A stretch of 64,000 nucleotides of DNA from Catonia carolina (lineage: Eukaryota > Arthropoda > Insecta > Hemiptera > Achilidae). Numbering within the stretch: the first letter of the stretch is position 1; each line of letters starts with the position of its first letter. This document shows, one piece after another, positions 1 through 10,100 of this stretch. Under the pieces are notes generated by a model. It had not been told where the DNA came from. It did not search any database and saw only the letters and a list, made by a program, of their open reading frames with translations. The stretch spans positions 97,380,748-97,444,747 of the forward strand of contig JAQMRL010000002.1 of the NCBI GenBank assembly GCA_035578175.1, read 5' to 3'. The translations under genes and the position numbers were made by a program.

Positions 1-180
1 CATAAGTTATAGCCGCAAAATGTAAAAAGAAATGTGCTGGTGGGGGAATAAGAGAAAAGACCCCATTTCCATAATAAATAATACAGTCTCGCAATTTGGT
101 ACTCACTTTAAACCAAAATGCGGGGAATTAAAATAAAAAAGGTTTTGTTACTAAGTCGTACAGATTCACAAGTAATTTAC

Positions 181-317
181 CACATACGGTATTTCTCCAT
201 CAATAGCTGAACGTCCTCCAAAAATTCTTGAATCTGGGATTGCTGCACTTAACACTTTACTAGTTAAATTAGCATCAGGCTTGTTTTCACTACCAAAATT
301 CCTTGCTGACGTGTAGG
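181..317 (-). CDS. SP-A exon 2: propeptide and activation site
   Basis: This exon is 137 bp. It begins with two bases completing the split codon and encodes YTSARNFGSENK, then PDSR|IFGG and GEIPYV. Acceptor is TTATTTCAG; donor is GTAAATTAC. It is closely similar to 20494..20358 and 57242..57103. Confidence 0.88.
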
Positions 318-775
318 CTGAAATAATGAAATAATCATTAACTGAGATTTAAACTTAATTAGTACGTTATAAATCCTTTAACTGGTATACTGAAACCCTG
401 ACTGCACAAACAGAAGACCAAAAATCTTGCTTGTACGAAACGTGGATTTTTTTAGCGTTGTTGTTATTTAGTTAAACAGCAAACAGGATGGTTTTACCGA
501 GTAAAACAATGAGTAGTATAATAACTAAGCTAACAGTACACTGGAAGTTAATTTAAGAATAAAGAAACTGACAGAAAACAGAACGTGTTGGTGAAAATCA
601 TGGTGCTAATTACCTTTTAGAAAAATACAACCATGATGTTGATCAGCCATCAATTACTTGTAGACAATTAAAATATTATACATTATCTGAAACCATCTTT
701 ATCATTTTGTGTATTACCTATATTTATTAGAGATATCCAAAAAGTTACAATCATTAATATCAAACAGTAATGCAT
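181..775 (-). CDS. Serine protease SP-A (S1 family), 5' part of a gene running off the left edge
   Basis: Partial gene for a secreted trypsin-like protease. Exon 1 (775..718) encodes the start Met and a hydrophobic signal peptide of about 19 residues and ends in phase 1. Exon 2 (317..181) adds a propeptide with an N-glycosylation motif (NLT) and ends in PDSR, followed by the mature N-terminus IFGGRSAIDGEIPYV. Arg before IFGG is the expected trypsin-type activation site. The splice sites are a TATAG|GTAATA donor, a TTTCAG acceptor and a GTG|GTAAAT donor, and their phases match those of SP-B and SP-C. The exons carrying His57, Asp102 and Ser195 would lie left of position 1. No frame damage is visible in what remains. 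S1 assignment is secure; intactness and specificity cannot be judged. Confidence 0.85.
718..775 (-). CDS. SP-A exon 1: signal peptide
   Basis: The coding part is 58 bp: 19 codons plus one base. It starts MHYCLIL and continues as a hydrophobic run ending SLINI. The start was chosen because SP-B and SP-C have an ATG-CAT start at the same aligned place and all three exons end in phase 1 at a GTA donor. Confidence 0.8.
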
Positions 776-928
776 TCTGTTTCAAATATTCTTTCGGCTT
801 TCTATAAATTAATGAAAATTTTCGTTTATTTTGTACAATTATAAACAGAAAAAAAAATAATTTTTTTAAAGAACACCTTCGTCATTTAAAATATTTGATT
901 GTGCTCGTCTTTATTTTAAATTTTTTAG

Positions 929-977
929 TTTTTATAGCCTACATGTATATTATTTGTAAATAAACAAGAAACAGCTG
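929..977 (-). promoter_or_regulatory. SP-A upstream module: E-box, forkhead-like site, TATA
   Basis: On the minus strand GTCAGCTG (E-box CAGCTG, 977..972) is followed by TTGTTTA (967..961, forkhead-like) and then TATAAAAA (936..929), about 155 bp upstream of the ATG. The same E-box/TTGTTTA pair sits at the same place before SP-B and SP-C, inside about 400 bp of conserved upstream DNA (600..1005). Confidence 0.5.
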
Positions 978-1009
978 ACCGAATTATTTTAACCATTGCA
1001 AGTTTATCT

Positions 1010-1180
1010 TGGCCGCCTCCGCAATGTAGTGGTCTGCGCGTTAACATACCACGCGGAGGTCCTGGGTTCTATTCCCGGCATGGGTCTGAAAATTTTTACT
1101 AGTCAAATCACCAGTTGCAGTCACATAATTCACCGTAGTAGCAAATATCCCAGAAGTTGATACGACTTTAAATAATTTTT
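1010..1180 (+). mobile_element. tRNA-derived SINE
   Basis: The head has an A-box-like stretch (TAGTGGTCTGCGCG) and a B box (GGGTTCTATTC) spaced as in a tRNA, ending GGCATGGGT. A non-tRNA body and a T/A-rich tail follow. The acceptor stem is not closed, so it is not a functional tRNA gene. Confidence 0.65.
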
Positions 1181-1289
1181 TTTTTAATTTATCTTATGGC
1201 GGTTTTATACGTGCATAAATTTGCTTGTAGCAGTGACGACGTAAAATGAACCGGCGAGCCAGTAAAGGTACTTCTAAGTTTCATGGCTT

Positions 1290-1560
1290 AAATTATTTAA
1301 AAGACTAATGGTTATTGCAGAGGACAACAAAATACTACCAGATCACCAGTTCGGTTTCTTCAGGTCCCATTCCACAATGCATCAATTACTACATACAGTT
1401 GTTGATTTTATGGCCTGTACCTCGGAAAGAAAAACTGTTGTTACCTTGGCCTTTCTAGACATAGCACATGCTTTTGACCGTGTTTGGCCTGCTTTCAAAA
1501 TTAAAATTCTTACCGGCAACATGTTTGTTTATAATCGGATCTTTCCTTAACAGATATAAA
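1290..1560 (+). mobile_element. Jockey-type LINE, reverse transcriptase fragment
   Basis: The frame 1308..1550 reads LPDHQFGFFRSHST, TVVTLAFLDIAHAFDRVW: the RT region around the first catalytic Asp of the Jockey group. It is a short 5'- and 3'-truncated relic upstream of SP-A. Confidence 0.75.
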
Positions 1561-2083
1561 AAATAAATTGTAATACTTCATATTCATTCCACATGTTGGA
1601 TTCACCCCGAAATGTTTTTAATCAGCCTATTTTTTAATCATAATTTCCCAGAAGAATCATACAGTCATACGTTTGTCACTTAAAAAATATCCTGTTTATT
1701 CTTTGTTTTGATTTTAATAGTTTTAATATTATAATAAACCTATGTATTAGCAGAATCTAAATATATTGATTCGAATTTTTTACGGGAATCATTTTAACAA
1801 AGTGAGCAGATACTTTTGTTACCAAACTGTGCAATAAGTAATTTTACAAAAATCACGTATTTCCTACTACGCATCCATAGAAAAAAAACTCGTTCTTTTG
1901 ACTTTAAGAAAAGGAAGCTGCAACTACGAGGTGTGATCAAAAAACACGGTGGAATATTTTATTACGAAAAACCTGCAGACGCTACATCCGTTTGAAGTAA
2001 TAAGTCAAATAGCCTGATTTTCTCTTGAGTCAGTGTCAAGTTTCAATAAGTTGTGACTTGTCAGTCAATTTCTACAGCCGTAA

Positions 2084-3073
2084 AGCCTGGTCTATACGCA
2101 ACGTTTTACATGACAGTCGACATGACAAGTAAAACGGTCAGGTAAAACGTAGCAAAATACGGTGTCCACACTATTCGGTTCAACTTACTGAATTTTCTTC
2201 AGTGTTATAATCGCAATGGAGGAAGTATTATTGTTATCAATTTTATCACTGTCTGTAGTGAACTTAAAAAGAAAAAGACCATTTAAATGCACTAGATGGG
2301 GTCGAAGCTGGTTTCTAAGAAGAGAGAAATACTCTCACGTAAATTTGATTAAAGAATTATGATCGGAACCTGATGACTGGCGTAACTATTTGAGAATGAA
2401 CACAGATACGTACTTAAAGTTACTGTTCCTGGTGACACCACAAATTCAAAAGCAGGACTCTGTTATGAGACAGGAAATCACACCTCACGAGCGGCTAACA
2501 GCAACCTCGTGATTTCCAGCGGCAGAAAGAACCTACAAAGATCTGGAATTCACAACTGTAATTTCAAAACAATCATTAAGCCGCCTCATACCTGAAACCT
2601 GTCAAGCCATGTACAATGTGCTGAGAAAAGACTATTTACGGGTAAGTTAACTCACAAAGCAAACACAGGCTACTTGAAAATGTCATTTATTGAATAAAAA
2701 AGTTATAAAGGTTATATTGTTAACAATAAAAAAAAATTAACAGATTAAAACACACTTAAATGAAATAACTTTTTAAAACAATACAATAAACTAAAACTTA
2801 TCAAGAACCAGGCTTAACCTTAAATTACTAGGTGCACACTGCTCAAAATATAACATAAAACTGACAGTCAAGAGGGATGGCTGTCTACACGATCCGTTTT
2901 AGCTGACGTCATACCGCAAATATAGCTTTGACCCATCGGTTCTCAGGTCATTTCTGCAACCTCATTCATATTAGGTAAAACGGTCCGTTTAGTGTCCCCA
3001 CGTAACATTTTACTTGATATGTTAGGACGGACAGCTAAAACTGTCCTGTAAAACGTTGCGTGTAGACCAGGCT
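2084..3073 (+). mobile_element. PIF/Harbinger element nested in mariner, deletion derivative
   Basis: Long inverted ends: AGCCTGGTCTATACGCAACG at the left against the complement of CGTTGCGTGTAGACCAGGCT at the right. They are flanked by a TAA duplication (2081-2083 and 3074-3076), the classic Harbinger target. Inside, 2216-2640 codes for the transposase N-terminus (CTRWGRSWFLRREKYSHVN, RNYLRMNTDTYLKLL, PHERLTAT) with in-frame stops, ending at a GTAAGT donor. The catalytic exon is missing. Confidence 0.85.
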
Positions 3074-3183
3074 TAAGAGCGAGGTAGTGTTTATTGTGTC
3101 TGTCGCACATCATGAGTTTCGCACAACGCAATAACATTATGTTTTGTTTAAAGTTGTAAAAAAGTGCCAAAAAAGCTCATAAA

Positions 3184-3471
3184 ATGTTAAAATTAGTGTA
3201 TGGCGATAATGTTATGACTGTGAAGACTATTTGCAAGAATTATGAGCGATTTAAAAATGGAAAAGAATCGATTAAAGACGAGCAACGGTCGCGACGTCCT
3301 TCGACTTCAAAAACAGACCAAAAAGTGCCAAAATTGGTTCGTTCAAACAGGCGAATGACTATTCAAAAGCTTAGCAAAGAACTGAAAATCTCGTACCGGT
3401 CCATGCAAAGCATTTTAAACAATCATTTGCAAATGAGACGAGTGAGTGCAAAAATTATTCCGGACTTTTGA
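3184..3471 (+). pseudogene. mariner transposase, N-terminal DNA-binding part
   Basis: Reads MLKLVYGDNVMTVKTICKNY, RSRRPSTSKTD, MTIQKLSKELKISYRSMQSI: the paired helix-turn-helix of mariner transposases. It is followed directly by out-of-frame remains of the third catalytic region near 3500-3720. The first and second catalytic Asp regions are gone, so no enzyme can be made. Confidence 0.8.
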
Positions 3472-3894
3472 CGCCCCGTACCGCACATTGCTCTCCAAAA
3501 AACATTCCTGTTTGTCCACATCCCCCTTACTCTCCGGATTTAGCACCGTATGGCTTCTGACTCTTCCCAAAAATAAAAACTGTGCTGAAAGGGAAACTTT
3601 TTGACTTCATTCCAACATTAAGAGGGCCACGAGAAAGCAGCTAAAGACCCTTCCGAAAGAAGCCTTCCAGAAATACTTCCAATCAAGGAATCAAAGTTGG
3701 GATAAGTGCATGACTAGCCGAGAAGAGAAGTTTGAAGGAGATAATTTCAATTTTAATATAAATTTATTACTTTGGCCGTAATAAAATTATTCGCCGTATT
3801 TTTTGATCACACCTCGAATGTAACTTTTAATACAACCAGTAGTATTAGTCAATTAGAATATTGTCAATGCCTTTCTTAAATTGTCGTGGTGTCA

Positions 3895-4440
3895 CTTGTG
3901 TGGTTAATCGCCCAATGGCAACCCCTCAAGACGATTCATAAAAGCTCTCGCTTCCATTGCGTTTTCAGTCTTCTAAACGGGTTGTATGATAGGTGAGGAG
4001 CGGACAATGACTGAATTTGTAGATTTATGTGATAGTGTAGTTTGCTATGGAAATGCTTGTACAGGTTTTTTCTGTTTCGTGTACCATGTCTATGTTAAAG
4101 TCTTTAATGTTTTTGTTACAAATGTATGTTAGCCAGCCAGCAATGATACGTAAAGTTTTGTTTTGGAAGGTTTGAACACGTTTTTTGTCAGATGTTTTAG
4201 CTGATCCGTAGATCACTAAAACGTAGGTTTAAATAGGGCGAAGAAGTACTTGTAACAATTGGGTTTCTGAGTAATTGAAAGGGAAGATTTATGGTGAATA
4301 AGACTAGAGAAATATAATCGCCCGTTAAGAGATTCCTTTTAAGTCGTGTATGTGGGTTCCATGTCAGTCTTCTGTCTAGCGACCGAGGTTGTTTGTGGGA
4401 TGACGGAGGGGACAACTGTAAAGGGTTGTCTAGTTATTAT
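3895..4440 (-). mobile_element. Jockey-type LINE, C-terminal part of RT ORF
   Basis: Minus-strand reading gives DRRLTWNPHTRLKRN, IYGSAKTSDKKRVQTFQNKT, LRIIAGW and NKNIKDFNI: the Jockey region after the RT palm domain. Two frames (4197-4415 and 4025-4216) are joined by a frameshift. Confidence 0.75.
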
Positions 4441-5699
4441 GCAAAAGGTTGTTTTTTATTATTTAGTTTTCAGTTACAGGGTCTACCATTAGATCATGCC
4501 AAGCTTGAAATGTTTTGATCTGTGTTCAGCCGAGAATTTATATTTCTGGTAATCTGCAATAGCCCACGGTCCAATTTACGTACGCCGAAAATGAGCTACA
4601 ATTCATTGATTTACAAGGCTGCGAGTTTTCTTCCACAGACTGATATCCTCTGAATTTTTTAGATTTATGTTCCTCTGTACGGTGAAGCGTGTATTACTTT
4701 TCCTCACTGAAAGGAGATGCTAATTTTAACAGCGTAAATATAATTTAACCCACGAGATTGTGATTCGTAAATTTTTTCTTGATAGTGCAGGTGAACAGGA
4801 AAGATTTAAAAAAGAAGTCAAGACATACATAAGCCTATATATATATACCAAACTCACAATTCAATATGATCAAACACATGAAAAAATTTATATAATATGA
4901 TTCGACCTTGGTAATTAAAAAGGTGGGTTTACTTTAAATGTTTATAAACACTTTGAAACTGAGGCGTTCTTGCGGTTCTACCGTCGCTTCCTTCCTCATA
5001 GGTTGGTGTCCATCGGACCACTCATTAGAGATACTAACAGATTTTGAAATGGGTTATGGAACTGTTAAATCGCGCTGTCTGGTAGCCGTATTACGATTTG
5101 ACCGAGTGAATTGGAGGAAATCTTGAAATGAAAAACACCAAACTGATTCGAAAATAAAATAAATTGTAATGAACGTCGCCGATCATGAAATTGTGAATGA
5201 CTCAACTCTAAAACGAAAATGAACTAAAATAAAACCTTCCTTTTATACACTTAGTATCCCCTCTTAATTTTAAACGTTCTTACTGTTAATTGTCAAAGTA
5301 TTCAACCGTCTCATAATATATTTCAATTCTTTTACTCTTATACCTTTCTACAAAAGTATTTCATCCTACTTTCATCCTATTTCATCCTAAAACATATTTA
5401 GTCCGTAACGAATTAGTTCTTTAACATTACTCCTACTGTGTACCCATCACTAACAGTCACAGATGTAGCATAGCTATTTTTCAATATTCCAATTTATCTT
5501 TAATACTCATACTATACCAATACTCTGATCTGACAACTGCAAGTACATAGATCATCATAGTTATTTTATTTTAAAAGAGTGGTATTTTAAGTTCTAGTAT
5601 TTTAAATAATCATGTTTTCAACACAGAAACTGATAAAGTATTATAGTCAATTAAGGTTTTTGTAAATTACAAGTATTTTAGGCCTACTGCTTTATCAGT
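4441..5699. other. Intergenic stretch, nothing recognised
   Basis: AT-rich DNA between SP-A and SP-B. Short open frames here show no domain, codon pattern or splice context. I see no repeats beyond TA-rich runs. Confidence 0.5.
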
Positions 5700-6010
5700 T
5701 AATCCCACTTTACACAATTCCAACGAATTTCAAATTCGGTCTACGTGGAATAAAATAATTTTAAATCGGTAATTTGGAACAGTGATTGAAACAAAAATTA
5801 TGCGGCTTCCTCGGTCTCATTGTAGTTTAGATGACTTGATGGTGCTAAACAGAAAATTGGCAATCCTCGGATTTGATCCCCGGGTAAGATCACGGAGTAT
5901 AGAATACTAAAAATACCGATAATGTTTCAGTAATCTTCTTAATGTTCCGCAATCTACTATGATTGCCGAATAGAACATGCCCTAAATTAAAAACCACTAA
6001 GAAGACAGTT
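5700..6010 (+). repeat. Duplicated 3'-flank block with tRNA-like SINE head (copy 1)
   Basis: At 5812-5890 there is a tRNA-like head (CATTGTAGTTTAGATGAC, then CGGATTTGATCCCCG as B box). The block, including CACTAAGAAGACAG-like text near 5990, recurs at 30505-30665 and 31325-31390, in the same position relative to the 3' end of SP-C. It was probably copied with the protease gene. Confidence 0.6.
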
Positions 6011-6631
6011 GTTATTGTGTTTATGTTTTTACAGGTTATGGTCTTTAATACGATAATTCCCGCAAACTCCATCAGAAGGAAATCCATACTGAGGAAATTT
6101 TGGATACAATTTATTCATGTCCATAATTTTATGCTGAGAAGGATCAAAAGAAGGATCGATTCTTACTATACTAAATCCAACAGTCACTTGAGACTGTGGA
6201 AAAGATAGGCGATTCCAATTTAACATTGGTTGGATGGAGCACTACGCTCTCCGCTATTATCTGTCCGACAAACATACGTTGCATTTAATTAATAACGTAT
6301 ACGTTTTAGTTGTAATTTAATCTCAAGTTAAAATGATAAGTGACTATTATTTTAAAGAATAATATTCGATTAAAAGACGCAGTATTTAAAATTAAAAAGA
6401 AATGAAATACTTTAAAATAAATGTAGTTACATTTATAGAATAAAAATTTATAAGCCTATGGCGATGAAATGGATAAATAAAGATTGGATAACCATTGTTT
6501 TACAAACAAAATGCTGTGCATTACCCTATAAATAGTTATATTCAATTACAAGTTTAATAACTTTCTGTCAATAATTTTATTATAAATAATTCAGATAATA
6601 ACGTAAACATATTTTTTAATCGCAAACGTAA

Positions 6632-6637
6632 TTTATT
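6632..6637 (-). terminator. Candidate poly(A) signal of SP-B
   Basis: AATAAA on the minus strand, about 255 bp past the SP-B stop codon. It is the nearest canonical hexamer I saw. Assignment is by position only. Confidence 0.35.
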
Positions 6638-6891
6638 TCAATGTCATAAGTATAATATAGCCTACAATAAGATCAACTTTTATTTTCATAGCGTGAGTCA
6701 ATGTTTTTAACGCAATACATAACAGCGCTCTGGCATGGCGTTCTTTAGTAATTAGAGAACGCCATGGCTCTGGCCATACAAGCAATGGTAACTTCCGACT
6801 GTTGGACAGAGTATAGTGGCTAATTATGCACATGAAGCAAAAGAAAACACATACATTATTTTTAGAAATTTTAATATTGATACAAGTAACC

Positions 6892-7107
6892 TTAAAGTAT
6901 ATAAATTGTAATAAATAATAAAAATAATATTGTTTTCCGCTGCAATTGTAAATTCCTACTAGAACGTGATATTATACTATAGATCCAATCACGGTAAAAT
7001 ACAGCATTCGTGTATACTGATGGCATATATCTCTCTAAATCGGTAGAACCATATGATGTAACGCCAACCAGGTTATCCCTGCACACCAAAGGACCGCCGG
7101 AATCACC
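6892..7107 (-). CDS. SP-B exon 7: catalytic serine and hydrophobic tail
   Basis: This exon is 216 bp including TAA, with acceptor ATGCAG. It starts GDSGGPLVC (Ser195), continues [12 protein letters not shown] and ends in a basic stretch then [12 protein letters not shown]. That is longer and more hydrophobic than a normal S1 C-terminus and could be a membrane or GPI-type tail. Confidence 0.9.
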   Translation of the reverse strand, partial: GDSGGPLVCRDNLVGVTSYGSTDLERYMPSVYTNAVFYRDWIYSIISRSSRNLQLQRKTILFLLFITIYIL

Positions 7108-10100
7108 CTGCATGACAAATTTAATTTAGTTTCTCAAGACGAAATACAGAACATCTCTACACAGCTAATTCACCAACTCCCACATAGATTTAGCCTGTGC
7201 GCGGGATTGTTGTTTACAAGAATTACTCATACATTTCGTATTGTTTAGTTTCATAAAAAGGGTGTACTTCATATAATACAGGGCATATATTGGAAAGAAA
7301 AGAGACTTCAGGTGTTTGTTGTTTAATAAATGGGAGATTGAAGAATTTTTGGGAAAGTGTCCGGTTTTAAGTAAATTTATATAAAAATAGTTTCAAAGAA
7401 CAATATCAGGATGAACTTGACAAGTCTGACTACTTCAGTAAGTTGTAAAGACTAGAGCTGGTGTTGATGTCACGCATTGTGGAAATAGTAGTTTTAATGG
7501 ATGAACTGTTATGGGCACTTGAGTAGGTTGCCCGAAGGTAGGTAGCCTCGGGTGATAATAATAAAATACAAAGTTTCATTAGTTTCAGTATCATTCAACT
7601 GGAATAGCTTATGCCAGGTTTTTACAGAACGTATAAATCAAATTTTTAAAAAAACCTTGCAAATTTTGCTTTAAGTATTTTTGGATTAAAATTTTATTTT
7701 TAAGTATTAGAAAATGATATAGAAGTTCTGTTTAAATTATTTTTACCTGAGATTCATTTTTACGTATTATTAATGCAACGTATAAAAGTCGTCTGCCCGT
7801 AACAGGCAGAGAGTGTTAAATTATTTCCACTTGATCTGCTAGTTCCAGGGCTAAAAAAAAGTTCTGTTTCTTATCACATGGTCAGCCATTTATATGATTG
7901 AAGCATTAAAAGTCAGAAGAGGTAGAGATGTAAAAGACACTAGTCTGGGTTATCTCCTCTGAAAATAATGAATTCCATTATATAGCCAGACCCCGTGGTG
8001 AATGAAGTGAAGGTATAAAGTGGAGGTGATTTTAATGCGAAACACCAAATGTGAGTATCCGGACTTTCTAATCCCAGAGGCCGAACGCTTTATAACGCAA
8101 GCAGAATAATTTGGGTGCATTGTCAACAGGGGGAATCAACGTATTGGCCTAGTGATCGAAACAGACTGCCAGACCTTCTTGACTTTTTGTTACAAAACAA
8201 ATACCTCAAAATGTCTGCAGATTAAATCTAATCCAGACTTGTCGTCAGACCATACGCCCGTTATAGTGGCAACTACTTATGGATTTATTGCCAAAGAATT
8301 CCCTCCGACACTACATAATAAACTCGCCGATTAGGAGCACTTTAGTCATTTGGTAGAAACTAAAATTATACTGAATGTATCACTGAAATCAGAAGTTTAA
8401 ATTGAGAATGCTGTCCAACATTTTAACAAAGTAATTCAAGAGTCACCCTGGAAATCAATGTCCTTTAGAAGCAATCAAGCAAGCCAAAATTTCTGTCCTG
8501 CTAATATCCTTGACAGAATTTCTGAGAAAAGACGTTTGCGGCGCATTTGGCGTACATAATACAAAACATTCAGACGACAAAAAAAGGTTTAATCAAGCCA
8601 GTGCAACAGACTATTCGCTCTGGAAGGCCAGAAAATTTTTAAAGCAACAAAAGATTATATATAGTTTTACCATTACGAACCCGATGTGCTACCTGGGGAA
8701 GAACTTTACAAGAAAAAGCTGATTCATTGGCAAGTTATCTTACGGAAGTTTTTAAGCTGTTTGAATCTAACGACGAAAATTCTACTGACGAAATTACAGA
8801 TTGTCTGGAAGCACAATTTCAAAAATCTCTACCCATTAAACCATTAAGCCTAGCGGAAATCGAACAAACTATTCAAAAAAATCTTAACTGGAAAAAAGCA
8901 CCAGGGTACGATTAATCACAGGTGAAATTCTCAAACAACTACCCAGAAGATGTTTTAACTTGCTTACAACAATTTTTAATGCTGTTTTACGCCTTGGGTG
9001 TTTCCCGCACAAGGGAAATTTGCCCAAGTTGTCATGATCCTTAAACCTGGCATAGATTGTCAGAACCAAGTTCCTACATGCCAATTACTTTGCTTCCTAT
9101 TACGTCCAATTTATTTGAAAAAATATTGTTTATTCGAATCAAAGCATTATTAGAAGAAATTTACTCAATTCTAGATCACCAGTTTGGGTGTAGAGAAGAA
9201 CATTCTGCGTTAGAGCAAGTACATGGGTAAGTTAAAATTATACACCACGGTTTGGAATTAAAACAGTACACCTCTGCCGTGTTCTTAGATGTTCAATAAG
9301 CATTCGATAGGGTTTGGCATCTACTATTTTTGAACCCGCTACAAATTTCATGCGTTTAGAGGCGTGTAACTCGATAAGTATTTTACTGTAAAGTTTGAAA
9401 TTGTAACACAACATAGACAATTATATTCTTACAGCGTGTACGAAATTTCAAAATCGTAAGTTATTTAAATTTTGATTTATTAACATTATTCTGAACGCTT
9501 GCTATCTCGGTAACCGCTTCATTGTTCGGCACGGGCAAACTATCGTTTTATTCAGCGTAAAAACACTTAGTTCAGATATGTTAATAATATGAAATATCGA
9601 TTGGCCAATGTTGTGGTAGAATTTTTAGAATTTTGAAAAATAGATTGGATGATGCGGGGGTGGGCGCTACTATCCATTTTGCTTGAATCTGACTATCTAC
9701 CTGAATTCACAATGCAGTCTGTCAATTCAGATAGACAGTCCGACAGGATGTCACGTACACCAACCTAGCAACATTGATAGTAACACACACACCCCCCGCA
9801 TTACCCATTTATTTTTCAAAATTCTAAAAATTCTACCACAACATTGGCCAATTGATATTTTAATATTATTAATATAACTATACTAAGTTTTTTACGCTGA
9901 ATAAAACGATAGTTTGCCCGTGCCGAACGATGAAGCGGTTACCGAGATAGCAAGGGTTCAGAATAATGTTAATAAATCAAAATTTAAGTAACTTACGATT
10001 TTGAAATTTCGTACACGTTGTAAGAATATAATTGTCTATGTTGTGTTACAATTTCAAACTTTTCAGTCAAATACTTATCGAGTTACACGCCTCTTAACCG

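Larger units (their letters stand above)
1927..3816 (+). mobile_element. mariner element, internally deleted, interrupted by a Harbinger
   Basis: Terminal inverted repeats: CGAGGTGTGATCAAAAAA at the left (after TA) and its complement TTTTTTGATCACACCTCG at the right. Without the nested 2084..3073 element it is about 900 bp, shorter than the usual 1.3 kb mariner. The N-terminal helix-turn-helix part and the C-terminal catalytic tail (HPPYSPDLAP-like) remain; the centre is deleted. Confidence 0.85.

Noticed and set aside
4938..5126. 62-codon frame in the SP-A/SP-B intergenic DNA
   Set aside because: No domain, no paralogue, no splice or promoter context.
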